NCBI RefSeq assembly: GCF_003815875.1
Contig: NZ_CP033924.1
Coordinates: 4,774,001 to 4,838,000, forward strand
Direction: 5' to 3'
DNA from: Chryseobacterium lactis
Lineage (GTDB): Bacteria; Bacteroidota; Bacteroidia; Flavobacteriales; Weeksellaceae
DNA length: 64,000 nt
A model generated the notes under the pieces. It was not told the origin of the DNA. It did not search any database and worked only from the letters and a program-made list of their open reading frames with translations. The position numbers were made by a program, and so were the translations under genes. Shown piece after piece: positions 34,023 through 43,027 of this stretch (within the stretch, counting starts at the first letter, position 1; each line of letters opens with the position of its first letter).

Positions 34023-35141
34023 TTACTCAAGCAATATCCCTGTAATTTCATCATACAATGTCCGTAACTGTTTCTCTTTTATAGCATCGGTAAGCGTTCC
34101 CGCGTTTGTACACAGGACGACGCTGGTATTTTTGGAAGGAAAATAAAAAGCATAGGCACCGGCTCCGATCCCACTACCCTCGTGGCCGATGGCTTGCAGG
34201 CCACTATTGGTTTTATAAAAATACAGCCCTAAACCATATACCGGAGTACCCTGATCACTCACCGCAACCTTCATTTCTTCCAGTGATGCGGGTGACAATA
34301 CCGTTTTGTCATGGAGCAGCTTGTAGTAAAATCCCGCGATATCCTGAACAGAAGCCACAATACCATCATCACCAATGAACGTAAGGACTGTACCCAACTG
34401 CAAGTGGCTCATATCAGTAAAAGCGCCATCTATTTCCAGATAGCTGGCCGTCGTCCCCTGAGGAGCCGTAGTGCTTGCCGAGCCCGCTATATAATAGGTG
34501 TTGGAAAGTCCAATGGTGTTAATTATTTTGTCCGTAATATACTTTCGATGCCCGTTTGGAGTAACCCTATCTATAATAAGAGCCAGCAAGTGATAATTTA
34601 TATTGCAATAGCCAAATGAAGTACCGGGTGCAAATTTTGCGGGTTGATTGTATATATAGCTCAATACCTGTTCGCTCGTCATAGGCAGTGGCCCTGTAAC
34701 AGCATCGTTTAAAAACTGTTCGTTATCTAAATAATCAGGAAGGCCTGATGCCATCGTAAGCAGTTGCCTTACCGTAATGATATTTCCGTTTGGCAGATGA
34801 TTACAAATATCAGGAAGATAGGTGTTTACCCTGGCATCGAGATTAATTTTGCCCTCTTCTTTCAGTTTTAGGACAGCCACTGCGGTAAAGGTTTTTGAAA
34901 TACTCTGCATATAATGAAGGGCAGAAGCAGCCATCGGCTTTTCATTAATTACCGCGTCTCCTGCAACCAGGGTATAATTCCCTGAAGCTGTCTTTACACT
35001 AAGGCTTAAGCCCGGGAAGTTGGACAAAGCTTTATCAAGTTTTTGCTGTGCCTGTACTTTTCTATCGGCTGAGGAGTTTGAATCGTCATTGCTGCATGAG
35101 GTGATAAAAATAACAACAACTAGTAATAAGAACTTTTTCAT
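34023..35141 (-). CDS. Serine hydrolase lipoprotein (class C beta-lactamase fold)
   Basis: This protein of 372 residues has a lipoprotein signal (FITSC, C16). The active Ser-Lys motif is SISK (S80-K83), the second motif YCN (Y178-N180) and the third HEG near residue 317, in HEGSGIGAG. This resembles D-alanyl-D-alanine carboxypeptidase/esterase members of the beta-lactamase family, anchored in the envelope. It is one of three such hydrolases in the window (also 23315 and 38384), and the substrate is unknown. It is flanked downstream by repeat copy 3. Confidence 0.88.
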   Translation of the reverse strand: MKKFLLLVVVIFITSCSNDDSNSSADRKVQAQQKLDKALSNFPGLSLSVKTASGNYTLVAGDAVINEKPMAASALHYMQSISKTFTAVAVLKLKEEGKINLDARVNTYLPDICNHLPNGNIITVRQLLTMASGLPDYLDNEQFLNDAVTGPLPMTSEQVLSYIYNQPAKFAPGTSFGYCNINYHLLALIIDRVTPNGHRKYITDKIINTIGLSNTYYIAGSASTTAPQGTTASYLEIDGAFTDMSHLQLGTVLTFIGDDGIVASVQDIAGFYYKLLHDKTVLSPASLEEMKVAVSDQGTPVYGLGLYFYKTNSGLQAIGHEGSGIGAGAYAFYFPSKNTSVVLCTNAGTLTDAIKEKQLRTLYDEITGILLE

Positions 35142-35280
35142 AACATGTAATTTGAATTATTTACATGCAAAATTCATATAACAAAAATGAGAAGAGGTTT
35201 CAAAAGCTTAAAAGTGCATAAATTGGTACTTATTTCCTGATATTTTTATATTCGTTTGTGGTCTGGCCGTTCATAATTTT

Positions 35281-35345
35281 GGAGCAAGCGTAAAGGAAAT
35301 GATCTTATTTACCGGCTCAAAGTCCGGAGACTTTGCGCAGCGGAT
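35281..35345 (+). repeat. Repeat family A, copy 4 (overlaps the GH16 3' end)
   Basis: GGAGCAAGCGTAAAGGAAAT, GATCTTATTTACCGGCTCAA, AGTCCGGAGACTTTGCGCAG match the family. The stop codon of the GH16 gene (35317-35319) and its last codons lie inside the repeat. Confidence 0.7.
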
Positions 35346-36174
35346 AAAACTTCACCCAGTCGATTTCCATTTCTACAGGCAATGTTGTCGGATCAACATG
35401 CCCTACCCAGCTACCTCCAAGCTGCATGTCCAGCAATAAATAATGATTCACGTCCGCAAAAGGGAACTGATTTGTGGTGGTACGGGGATAAGCAAAACTT
35501 CTTTTATTATTAACAAAAAACACGATACTATCCTGATGCTTTTCAATGGCGTACGTATTAAAACCTTCGGCAATCGGAACCTGCGCAAAACGCTGAGGAA
35601 CATTCGGATTACCATTAGCCAGTGTATATTTGGTATGAATCGTTTGATAGACAAGTTTATCATAATTTAAATGCTCCATAATATCTATTTCACCCCCTTC
35701 CGGATAGTTTCCTGTTGATGAAAGCATCCAAAGCGCCGGCCACGCCCCTCTGGCTGAACTAAATTTTGCCCTGATTTCAATACGCCCCAAACCAAAGTCT
35801 TTCTTATCTTTTGATTGCACACCTCCTGTTAAATAGGGCCTGGAGTCAATCGAAGTATTGGGATTTACAATTCCTCGTAATACGAGTTTACCGTCTCTCA
35901 TGGCATAACATGCATTGTTGTCACTCATGTGTTTATCCCAGTCAGATTTTCCTGCAGGTATTTTTGACCATATTGTGGTATCAAAACCATCTTTTTGATT
36001 AAAATCTTCTACCCATGCGGGATTGTCATCAACTTCAAACCCTGTTGCTTTAATTTTTTGACTGATCCCTGGTTTTTTACCAGTACTTTCCGGAGCTAAC
36101 TGTTTTGAACAACCAGTGAAAAAGGCAAGACCTGCTATACAGCTGGCGATAGGCAAATTCAACGTAATTCTCAT
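35317..36174 (-). CDS. Glycoside hydrolase family 16 lipoprotein
   Basis: This protein of 285 residues has a lipoprotein signal (AFFTGC, C22), so it is anchored in the envelope. The catalytic GH16 motif GEIDIMEH has nucleophile E162, D164 and acid/base E167. RIEIRAKFSSARGAWPALWM before it and EMEIDWVKFYP near the end complete the jelly-roll. It should cleave beta-glucans such as laminarin or lichenan. The last residues, LRKVSGL, and the stop codon come from repeat copy 4, so the tail may have been replaced by repeat insertion. Confidence 0.92.
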   Translation of the reverse strand: MRITLNLPIASCIAGLAFFTGCSKQLAPESTGKKPGISQKIKATGFEVDDNPAWVEDFNQKDGFDTTIWSKIPAGKSDWDKHMSDNNACYAMRDGKLVLRGIVNPNTSIDSRPYLTGGVQSKDKKDFGLGRIEIRAKFSSARGAWPALWMLSSTGNYPEGGEIDIMEHLNYDKLVYQTIHTKYTLANGNPNVPQRFAQVPIAEGFNTYAIEKHQDSIVFFVNNKRSFAYPRTTTNQFPFADVNHYLLLDMQLGGSWVGHVDPTTLPVEMEIDWVKFYPLRKVSGL

Positions 36175-36458
36175 ACAAATAATTTAAAATTGGTTAAAGT
36201 GTAAAATAATTTTGAATTACCGGAACATAATACACAATCTTATCTCATTAATTATATTAGGTTGGTCAGTTGTCCCGAACTCATTGAAAACAAAAATACG
36301 TTATTATACTGAAAATCAATTAATTTACTAAACCCCCTCTACCTTTTTACATTTCGCATCTACGGCAAAAGTAACATACCTTTTGAAAATGATTTCAATG
36401 CCTATATGAGACCAGTAGCAACTTCTAACCCGGTTGCCGGCAGGCTGGTAAAATCAGG

Positions 36459-36526
36459 AAGTTTATGTAATGAAAATGATCTTATTTACCAGCTCAAAGT
36501 CGGTGAGATTTTGCAGCAGCAGAAGG
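36459..36526 (+). repeat. Repeat family A, copy 5
   Basis: AATGAAAATGATCTTATTTA, CCAGCTCAAAGTCGG, GATTTTGCAGCAGCAG match the family. This is the only copy in a divergent promoter region instead of behind a gene. Confidence 0.65.
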
Positions 36527-36580
36527 TAATAGATCTAATTTATTTTTGACTGCTGACACACTGCTGTCACATTGCAGGTG

Positions 36581-36588
36581 TAAGTTTG
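36581..36588 (+). promoter_or_regulatory. Promoter -7 box for the epoxide-hydrolase-like gene
   Basis: TAAGTTTG matches TAnnTTTG, 30 bases before the start at 36619. Confidence 0.5.
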
Positions 36589-36618
36589 CATCATTAATTA
36601 ATCTTTAAAAGAATAAAA

Positions 36619-37581
36619 ATGACAAACGAAATTAGCTCAGTGTTTAGCTCAACCCATTTTCCCAATCCCACTCTTATTTCAGTCAATGGTGTAGAGCTGG
36701 AAGTCTTTGAAGCAGGTAAACAGAATGCTGGAAAACCTATTGTACTCTGCCACGGCTTTCCGGAACATGCTTTTTCCTGGCGTAATCAGGTGTCAGCATT
36801 GGTTGCAGCTGGGTATCATGTGATCATTCCAAACCAGAGAGGTTATGGCAACTCATCCCGACCGACCGAAGTAACTGAATATGATATTGTACACCTGACA
36901 GGTGATCTGGTCGCACTACTCGATCACTTTGGATATGAAGATGCCACTTTTGTTGGTCATGATTGGGGTGCAAATGTTGTTTGGAACCTGGCACTATTAC
37001 ATCCTGAGCGGGTAAATAAAATAATAAACCTGGCCTTGCCTTATCAAGAGCGTGGAGAACAACCATGGATTGAGTTGATGGAAGCTATATTTGGAGGAGA
37101 CTTCTATTTTGTTCACTTCAATCGACAGCCGGGAGTAGCAGATGCTATAATGACTGAAAACACCTCTCAGTTCCTCCGTAACATATTCCGCAAAAATGTA
37201 CCTCCAACACCACCAGAGCCCGGAATGCTAATGATCAATCTTGCAAGAGCAGAAAATCCACTGGGAGAACCTTTAATGGAAGACAACGAACTGTCTGTAT
37301 TTGTTTCTGCTTTCGAATCATCAGGGTTTACAGGAAGTATAGACTGGTACAGAAACCTTGATAGAAACTGGCACTTAATGGCGGACGTACCCCCAATCAT
37401 TCATCAGCCGACTCTTATGATATATGGTGAACAGGACACGATTCCCCAATCTGAAAACCTAAAAAATATTGTTCCTAATCTGGATATTGTGAGTCTGGAT
37501 TGCGGCCATTGGATTCAACAAGAAAAGCCAGAAGAAACGACCCAGTCGATTTTGAAATGGTTAGAACAACAGAATGCTTAA
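36619..37581 (+). CDS. Alpha/beta hydrolase, epoxide hydrolase-like
   Basis: This protein of 320 residues has the oxyanion motif HGFPE (45-49), IPNQRGYGNSSRP, and the nucleophile elbow VGHDWGAN with Asp (D115) instead of Ser. That points to epoxide hydrolases or haloalkane dehalogenases. The HGFPE motif favours epoxide hydrolase. The catalytic His is in DCGHWIQQE near the end. No signal peptide. A long stem-loop follows the gene. Confidence 0.88.
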   Translation: MTNEISSVFSSTHFPNPTLISVNGVELEVFEAGKQNAGKPIVLCHGFPEHAFSWRNQVSALVAAGYHVIIPNQRGYGNSSRPTEVTEYDIVHLTGDLVALLDHFGYEDATFVGHDWGANVVWNLALLHPERVNKIINLALPYQERGEQPWIELMEAIFGGDFYFVHFNRQPGVADAIMTENTSQFLRNIFRKNVPPTPPEPGMLMINLARAENPLGEPLMEDNELSVFVSAFESSGFTGSIDWYRNLDRNWHLMADVPPIIHQPTLMIYGEQDTIPQSENLKNIVPNLDIVSLDCGHWIQQEKPEETTQSILKWLEQQNA

Positions 37582-37609
37582 CAAGGAAGTAGAAACCTAT
37601 TTTCCTTAA

Positions 37610-37670
37610 AGCCAAACAGGTTGAAGACAATGGTTGGAAAAAACCACCAGTCCAAACAATCTGTTTGGCT
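37610..37670 (+). terminator. Long stem-loop after the hydrolase gene
   Basis: AGCCAAACAG and CTGTTTGGCT make a 10-bp stem. The 41-base loop contains a second small hairpin (TGGTT...AACCA). A T-rich segment follows. It may end transcription or stabilise the mRNA. Confidence 0.5.
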
Positions 37671-37720
37671 TGTTTGTTACACAAAAAAGCCTAACCTTCC
37701 TTCAATAAGTTGGAGTGAAG

Positions 37721-38203
37721 CTAATGTCCATAACTGACTACTCTCGAAATTTTCCAGCCATCAGGAGTTTGTTTCCAAATATGTACAAATTTGAAAGTTC
37801 CACAATTAATTAATTCTTTATTTTCCAGACGACAAAATTGATGAAGACCTGTTTGTATTGCTCCATAATCTTTTATTGGGTATACTTCAACACTATTAGG
37901 AACAAGAATCCTTCTGGTGTATCCATAATTTTTGGCCACTCTTGCAAAATTATCAATGGTCTCATCGTATCCTGCTAAACCTCCGACATCGTGAAAGAAT
38001 TCAAGATCTTTAGTGAAAAAAGTTTTAAGCGTACTAATATCTCCTGCATTGGCTGCACTGAAAAGAAGACTATCTTTCTTTATAATCGTATTATAAAGTT
38101 CCTTTGAAACGGGTTCATAAGTTTTGGATTGTGAATGGTATTTAGACCCTGATACAAAGCATATTGCCAATAAGAAGAATCGAATCAGTATTATTTTTTT
38201 CAT
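37721..38203 (-). CDS. Secreted NTF2-like (DUF4440 type) protein
   Basis: This protein of 160 residues has a probable signal sequence (about 1-20), then an NTF2-like domain: LFSAANAGDISTLKTFFTKDLEFFHD and a final HIWKQTPDGWKISRVVSYGH. The last motif is typical of DUF4440 proteins, small cone-shaped domains that bind ligands or act as weak enzymes. No partner gene is evident. Confidence 0.78.
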   Translation of the reverse strand: MKKIILIRFFLLAICFVSGSKYHSQSKTYEPVSKELYNTIIKKDSLLFSAANAGDISTLKTFFTKDLEFFHDVGGLAGYDETIDNFARVAKNYGYTRRILVPNSVEVYPIKDYGAIQTGLHQFCRLENKELINCGTFKFVHIWKQTPDGWKISRVVSYGH

Positions 38204-38383
38204 ATTATTTTGTTTAGTTATTTTTTAATGATTGAATGCATTAGTCTTATAAGATATTTATCTAAGACTAAATTATCATTTTTGTCATGACATTCAAACT
38301 ATTGCAAAATTTAACGTTGAAACAAAAAAAGTATATCATTACCATATCTAATTGTAGGCAATTCAACCTCAAGACTATTGTAA

Positions 38384-39682
38384 CTATTTATTCCTTCTTA
38401 TCACTTCTTTTACCCCACCTTTTGTCAGAATTATAGAATTGTAAAGTCCTTTACTATCCGGAATAAATTCAATGGTTCTGTCATGATTATCAGCCCTAAA
38501 AAATTTGGTCTTAGACTCTGGGATGAGCTCCATTTCCGTACTGTTAAAATAAAGTTTACCGTCAGTTTTCAATATGGTAATTTTATCATATGTACCTACG
38601 TATTGATCATATAAACTTGGGTCTATTTCAATTCGATGGTGTTTGTAAGGAAGCTCCACCTCTTTTCCCAACGCAATGGCGGAAAGTCCATAACTGATGA
38701 TATAGGAAAATGATTCATTATTGGAAAGTACAGTCACAAAAAGTTTGTCATCCGTAAATCGGTTAAAGGAGGTCATGGTACCAAAAAAGCCACCATCATG
38801 GGCAATTAACTGATGCCCGTGATTGTAAAACGGATTGATGATAAAGCCATATCCCCAGTTTTCAGTGCCATAGGGCGTAAACATTAGTTTTTTCATCTGT
38901 GCGGAAAGAATACCTGTTCCATATAGTGCTTTATCCCATAAGGCCAGATCTTCAACGGTAGAATAAACCCCATCATGCCCTACATTAATTTCCCAGTTGA
39001 TATAAGGATTGTGAATCAGCCCGTTTTCTGTGTGATAGTAAGCTTTTGCTTTCTTTTCAACTATAGATTCATTATTACTGACATCGGTATTCTTCATTCC
39101 TGCTTTTTCAAATATATTCTTCTTTAAGAAAGCGGCGTACTTCTCACCTGATACTTTTTCAATAATTTTAGCTAATAAATAATAGCCGATATTACTGTAT
39201 CCGCTTTTAGTTCCGGGAGAGAATTCATAAGGCATTTTCTTTATTTTTGCATAGGCAGAATCCTTATCCATCGAGCTTACGGCAATTTCTTTAAAACCCA
39301 TAGCCAAGCCGGAGGTATGTGATAATAGCATATGGATTGTAACACTATCGGCCCTGGGATAATCCGGCAGAAATTTACTCAGTTTATCATCCAGAGACAG
39401 TTTCCCTTTTTCAATCAATAGAAGTATCGCTGTGGCAGTAAATTGTTTTGTAACTGAAGCCAACTGAAATTTAGTGTCTATGGTGTTTTTAATATTCCAC
39501 TCATAATCTGCCAAACCGTACGCTTTTTTCAGTAAAACATGGCCGTCTTTCGACACAAGAACAGTTCCACTAAAATTATTGATATCAACCTGGGCTTGCA
39601 TATATTCCGCAAGAGTAGCTGACCTATTTTTCTGTCCAAAAATAAAAAATGGAAATAACAGGATGATTAGGATGAGCTTCAT
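38384..39682 (-). CDS. Exported serine hydrolase (class C beta-lactamase fold)
   Basis: This protein of 432 residues has a signal peptide (about 1-17, FIFGQ). The Ser-Lys motif is SVTK (S76-K79), the second motif YSN in GYSNIGYYLLAKII and the third HDG in AHDGGFFG. A C-terminal extension of about 90 residues (ELPYKHHRIEIDPSLYDQYV onward) is the DUF3471-like tail common in these proteins. It probably acts on peptides or esters in the envelope. The AraC gene upstream on the same strand may regulate it. Confidence 0.88.
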   Translation of the reverse strand: MKLILIILLFPFFIFGQKNRSATLAEYMQAQVDINNFSGTVLVSKDGHVLLKKAYGLADYEWNIKNTIDTKFQLASVTKQFTATAILLLIEKGKLSLDDKLSKFLPDYPRADSVTIHMLLSHTSGLAMGFKEIAVSSMDKDSAYAKIKKMPYEFSPGTKSGYSNIGYYLLAKIIEKVSGEKYAAFLKKNIFEKAGMKNTDVSNNESIVEKKAKAYYHTENGLIHNPYINWEINVGHDGVYSTVEDLALWDKALYGTGILSAQMKKLMFTPYGTENWGYGFIINPFYNHGHQLIAHDGGFFGTMTSFNRFTDDKLFVTVLSNNESFSYIISYGLSAIALGKEVELPYKHHRIEIDPSLYDQYVGTYDKITILKTDGKLYFNSTEMELIPESKTKFFRADNHDRTIEFIPDSKGLYNSIILTKGGVKEVIRRNK

Positions 39683-39758
39683 AAACTATTGAATGATATT
39701 ATTAGGCTGTAATGTTACCACTTAATCAACCGGCATCATTGTATTTTTGTAAACCCCA

Positions 39759-40583
39759 CTAAATAAACATCCATTTTATGAGATCTTTTTCAAGTGTTGT
39801 TGTTTTTGAAAAAAAAACTTTTGGCGTAAAACCTGTCAATTTTTTAAAATCCCTGATCATGTGAGACTGGTCAAAATAATCCACACTATAGGATAGCCCA
39901 ACTCCATTTTTATCATCAAGCTGACTTTGAATAGCGGCTCTGAATCTGATAATCTTCTTGAACTGGGAGGGCGTTTTACAAATATGTTGATCAAAATGCT
40001 TGTTGATCGTTGTTCGCGACCGGCCGGTTGTATATGACAATTTCGTCATAGACTGATTGATGTTATTGGTATCGAACATTTCAGCCAGTACCTGTGTCAA
40101 CAAGGTATCTTCAAACGGTCGAAATTTTGAAAGCCAGTACAATTCTATTGCCCTTATTTTTTCATGCGGGTCTTTTATCGAAAGAATAGCTGCCATAGTT
40201 TCTTTATAATCCTCGTATGGATTAAAATCAGGAAAGCTTCCTTCTGAATAATCTCTTAAATCATTGGGTATAAAAGCATTGATCCCCAATGGTTTGAAGT
40301 ACGTAGTAACTTCATTGATGAGGCCTTCATAGCTAACCAATACAGGCTCATTAAAATTGCTTACCAAGTTCGTTTCAATTGGATTGTACTGGCAGTATCT
40401 CGTTATTATTCTATCTTTGGTGGCCAGAGTTTCTGTTTTCTCACTGGCGGTGACAATGGTATAGATGCTTGGAAAGGTGAAATAAGTTGTGTAGGATTCT
40501 TCAGAAGTCTGTTCGAGGATATAAAAGCATTCAATATATTTTTTCAGTATGGGGTTCTCAGGTTTATATACTTTTATGGTCAT
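39759..40583 (-). CDS. AraC family transcriptional regulator
   Basis: This protein of 274 residues has an N-terminal part (VYKPENPILKKYIECFYILE) that resembles the sensing domain of many small Bacteroidota AraC proteins. At the C-terminus are a first helix-turn-helix with KLSYTTGRSRTTINKHFDQ and a second unit with YSVDYFDQSHMIRDFKKLTG, then FTPKVFF. It is located 76 bases upstream of the serine hydrolase start on the same strand, which suggests local control. Confidence 0.82.
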   Translation of the reverse strand: MTIKVYKPENPILKKYIECFYILEQTSEESYTTYFTFPSIYTIVTASEKTETLATKDRIITRYCQYNPIETNLVSNFNEPVLVSYEGLINEVTTYFKPLGINAFIPNDLRDYSEGSFPDFNPYEDYKETMAAILSIKDPHEKIRAIELYWLSKFRPFEDTLLTQVLAEMFDTNNINQSMTKLSYTTGRSRTTINKHFDQHICKTPSQFKKIIRFRAAIQSQLDDKNGVGLSYSVDYFDQSHMIRDFKKLTGFTPKVFFSKTTTLEKDLIKWMFI

Positions 40584-40653
40584 CCTTTTTAGCTTATAAA
40601 TGTATGTAAATCTAGTTCAATTAACCAATAAAAAAAGATACAAGCTAAAACAT

Positions 40654-40772
40654 TCAACAGGATTCAAACCAAAACAAAATTTATAAAGTCATAATTATCA
40701 ACCACATACACCTAAAATATATTTAAGATCTTAAAAAGCAGAGTTTGAATAGCTTCCTGTCAAGTTCATAAG
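40654..40772 (+). repeat. Intergenic repeat family B, copy 2
   Basis: It matches 11143-11263 in order: CAACAGGATTCAAACCAAAA, CACATACACCTAAAATAT, AAGATCTT, and TGTCAAGTTCATAAGA. It lies in a gap of 288 bases between two minus-strand genes. Confidence 0.6.
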
Positions 40773-40871
40773 AAGTGGATTAAATTTTGATCTTTTTTTA
40801 TTTCCATTTAACTATCTAATTATCATTAAAGATACAATAAAATGCCTTAAAATTAAACAATCACAATACAC

Positions 40872-42083
40872 TCACATTTTATAATTTTTGTACTTTGAAA
40901 CTTGAATATTAATTTCTTCGGGAGTTAATGAAGATATATAACTTAGCAGTTTGGGTAAGTAGCTTTCAAAAGTAGGATACTTTATTCTGTTACGCTCATA
41001 TTCAGCGATCTTAATTTCCAACATTGGTATTAAAACACACTTAAACTCTCCAATGTGTATACGTCTAAGACGTTCAGCTTCTTGTGGATTTTTCATTGCT
41101 AAAGCAACACGGATTTCACCGAGTCTAACCAGATGTTCAATTAAACATACATACCATCCTCTAATATTGTTTTTTTCTACTAAAGCAGCAAGCTCATGTG
41201 TATATAATGCAGAATCTGCCTGAATCTGATCTTTGAAAATATCTAATAATGGATTAACGAAAGTATGTCCGATTTCATGGCCGCTAATAAAGGAAGTTAC
41301 TTTTGGATTGTCAAATCCGAAATGGCGGTATGACGCTAGATTTTGTTGCAAAGGAAGCATTTTACTGGAACTTACAACCATAGAAGGAATTTTACCGTCA
41401 GCCGACAAAATATTAGGCCCAAAGCCTCTATAATTGTCTTTACCAGGTGTAATGGGCATAGCAGGTGAAATATAAAGCATATAGCCAGGAAATATCTGTC
41501 CATACCATTTTTCCATATATTGATAGCTGTCAGGCGTAATATCTTTTGCCGTTTCTGTTAGTGCCCCCTTATAAAATGCATTATTTTTTTTTATAAAACT
41601 TCCAATATCTGCATGGGTATAAAAGCTCCTAAGACTATCAGTAAGTTCTTTAATCATTGGCTCTACTTCCGGATGTTCTTTTATCTGTGGATCAATTTTT
41701 ACTTGTATACCATCATAAATTTGACCTTCCGCCGGAAAATCCTTTTGATTAAGCAGATGGTCTAATATGGGTCCGTTATCATGCAAAAGATCTCTAATCT
41801 GTCTTAATAGTTCTGCAATGCGAAGTATTGAAGGTTTCTCTTTATATTTTTTAAAATGTTGGAAACCAAAATAGACAATCGGTTGGTGGGAATAATCTAC
41901 TGTATTATGATCAAACACATAGTAACCAATATGTTCCACCGCCAGTTTTTCGGCAAAAAAATAGGTTTCGATATTTTTATTAACTCCAACTTGTACTTTT
42001 GGGGACAGCTTCTGGATATATTGAGCCTTTCCATTTGTGGTAGTTAATACTAAAAAAAATAAAGTTATTAAAATTCGCTCCAT
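40872..42083 (-). CDS. Secreted DUF4932-type zinc metalloprotease-like protein
   Basis: This protein of 403 residues has a signal peptide ending near residue 20 (GKAQ). The zinc motif HEIGHTFVNP has H269, E270 and H273, and the general build resembles the DUF4932 proteins of Bacteroidota. The N-terminal section VQVGVNKNIETYFFAEKLAV is also typical of that group. It should be an exported metallopeptidase of unknown target. A TATTTTTG promoter box lies 18 bases upstream. Confidence 0.75.
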   Translation of the reverse strand: MERILITLFFLVLTTTNGKAQYIQKLSPKVQVGVNKNIETYFFAEKLAVEHIGYYVFDHNTVDYSHQPIVYFGFQHFKKYKEKPSILRIAELLRQIRDLLHDNGPILDHLLNQKDFPAEGQIYDGIQVKIDPQIKEHPEVEPMIKELTDSLRSFYTHADIGSFIKKNNAFYKGALTETAKDITPDSYQYMEKWYGQIFPGYMLYISPAMPITPGKDNYRGFGPNILSADGKIPSMVVSSSKMLPLQQNLASYRHFGFDNPKVTSFISGHEIGHTFVNPLLDIFKDQIQADSALYTHELAALVEKNNIRGWYVCLIEHLVRLGEIRVALAMKNPQEAERLRRIHIGEFKCVLIPMLEIKIAEYERNRIKYPTFESYLPKLLSYISSLTPEEINIQVSKYKNYKM

Positions 42084-42100
42084 ACATAGTTATATATATA

Positions 42101-42108
42101 CAAAAATA
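42101..42108 (-). promoter_or_regulatory. Promoter -7 box for the DUF4932 gene
   Basis: The minus strand reads TATTTTTG (TAnnTTTG type), just upstream of the start at 42083. Confidence 0.45.
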
Positions 42109-42120
42109 TCTCACTTTTAC

Positions 42121-42915
42121 CTAAATATTTTGTATAATATTGCTGTTTTTTATCATTCTTAATGTAACTCCAAAGAAACGTTTGAACGCAGAATTTAAAT
42201 GTGCAGCATCATAAAATCCCATTAAATAGCAAACAGTGAGTATGTCTTCTCCTTGAAGCAACATCCTCTTTGCATTTTTTAGTCTTTTAAGCATAATGTA
42301 AGCCAGAGGAGAAATTCCTTTCGCTTTTTTAAATTCACGGGCAAAATGAAATTTGCTCTTGAAAAATTTTTCAGAAAGACTCTCCAGATTTATGGGTATG
42401 TATGGAATACTATCTGCGATCTCATCAATGAGGGAAAATGAGGATTCCAGCTGTTTTCCGCTATCTTTTTCTCCAAAAAAAACAAGCTTTTTTAGGGCAC
42501 TTTCCATATCCTGTAGACTGTTTTCTCCGTTTATAGACAGATTACTAAATGTTTGAAATAAACCAGGATCATCTATGGTACGCTCAAGCTGATTAATTGT
42601 TTTTCCATTATTATAAAATTTTAATACATCTGGATTTATATAAAAAGTTTTATAACTATACGGTAAAGTATCAATTGAACTATTTTTGTGCACTTCATTT
42701 GCCTGAGTAATACTAATCGTGCCTGAAATTGCATAATGATCTCCACCTAGTGTTTGGAGATGTTCTGTCCCCTTATAAATAAGAGATACACAAAAATAAT
42801 CATGAAAATGAAATGGAAAATATTCTATCTCATTTTCAGATGAAAACATTTCTATGTTATCTAAAAATTCAAACTTCAAATTATGAAAAGATTTGCTCAT
42901 TTTGACTTTAGGCAT
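42121..42915 (-). CDS. AraC family transcriptional regulator
   Basis: This protein of 264 residues has an N-terminal cupin-like domain containing FPFHFHDYFCVSLIYKGTEH, where His residues often bind a ligand or metal. The C-terminal double helix-turn-helix has LESLSEKFFKSKFHFAREFK and DILTVCYLMGFYDAAHLNSA, then FKRFFGVTLRMI. It precedes the metalloprotease-like gene by 37 bases on the same strand and could control it. Confidence 0.87.
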   Translation of the reverse strand: MPKVKMSKSFHNLKFEFLDNIEMFSSENEIEYFPFHFHDYFCVSLIYKGTEHLQTLGGDHYAISGTISITQANEVHKNSSIDTLPYSYKTFYINPDVLKFYNNGKTINQLERTIDDPGLFQTFSNLSINGENSLQDMESALKKLVFFGEKDSGKQLESSFSLIDEIADSIPYIPINLESLSEKFFKSKFHFAREFKKAKGISPLAYIMLKRLKNAKRMLLQGEDILTVCYLMGFYDAAHLNSAFKRFFGVTLRMIKNSNIIQNI

Positions 42916-43027
42916 GTATAAAGATAAGGATTTCTTCTTCTAATTATTCTTGTCTCAATCTTCTTTTCGTAGAACTACAATAACCAATAATGATGCTATT
43001 GCTGTTGGTCTTTAATTTCAGATAAGT

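Larger units (their letters stand above)
36175..36618. other. 444-base divergent intergenic region
   Basis: It lies between the divergent GH16 and alpha/beta-hydrolase genes. It holds repeat copy 5 (36459-36526) and a TAAGTTTG promoter box (36581-36588). No further gene is seen. Confidence 0.55.
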
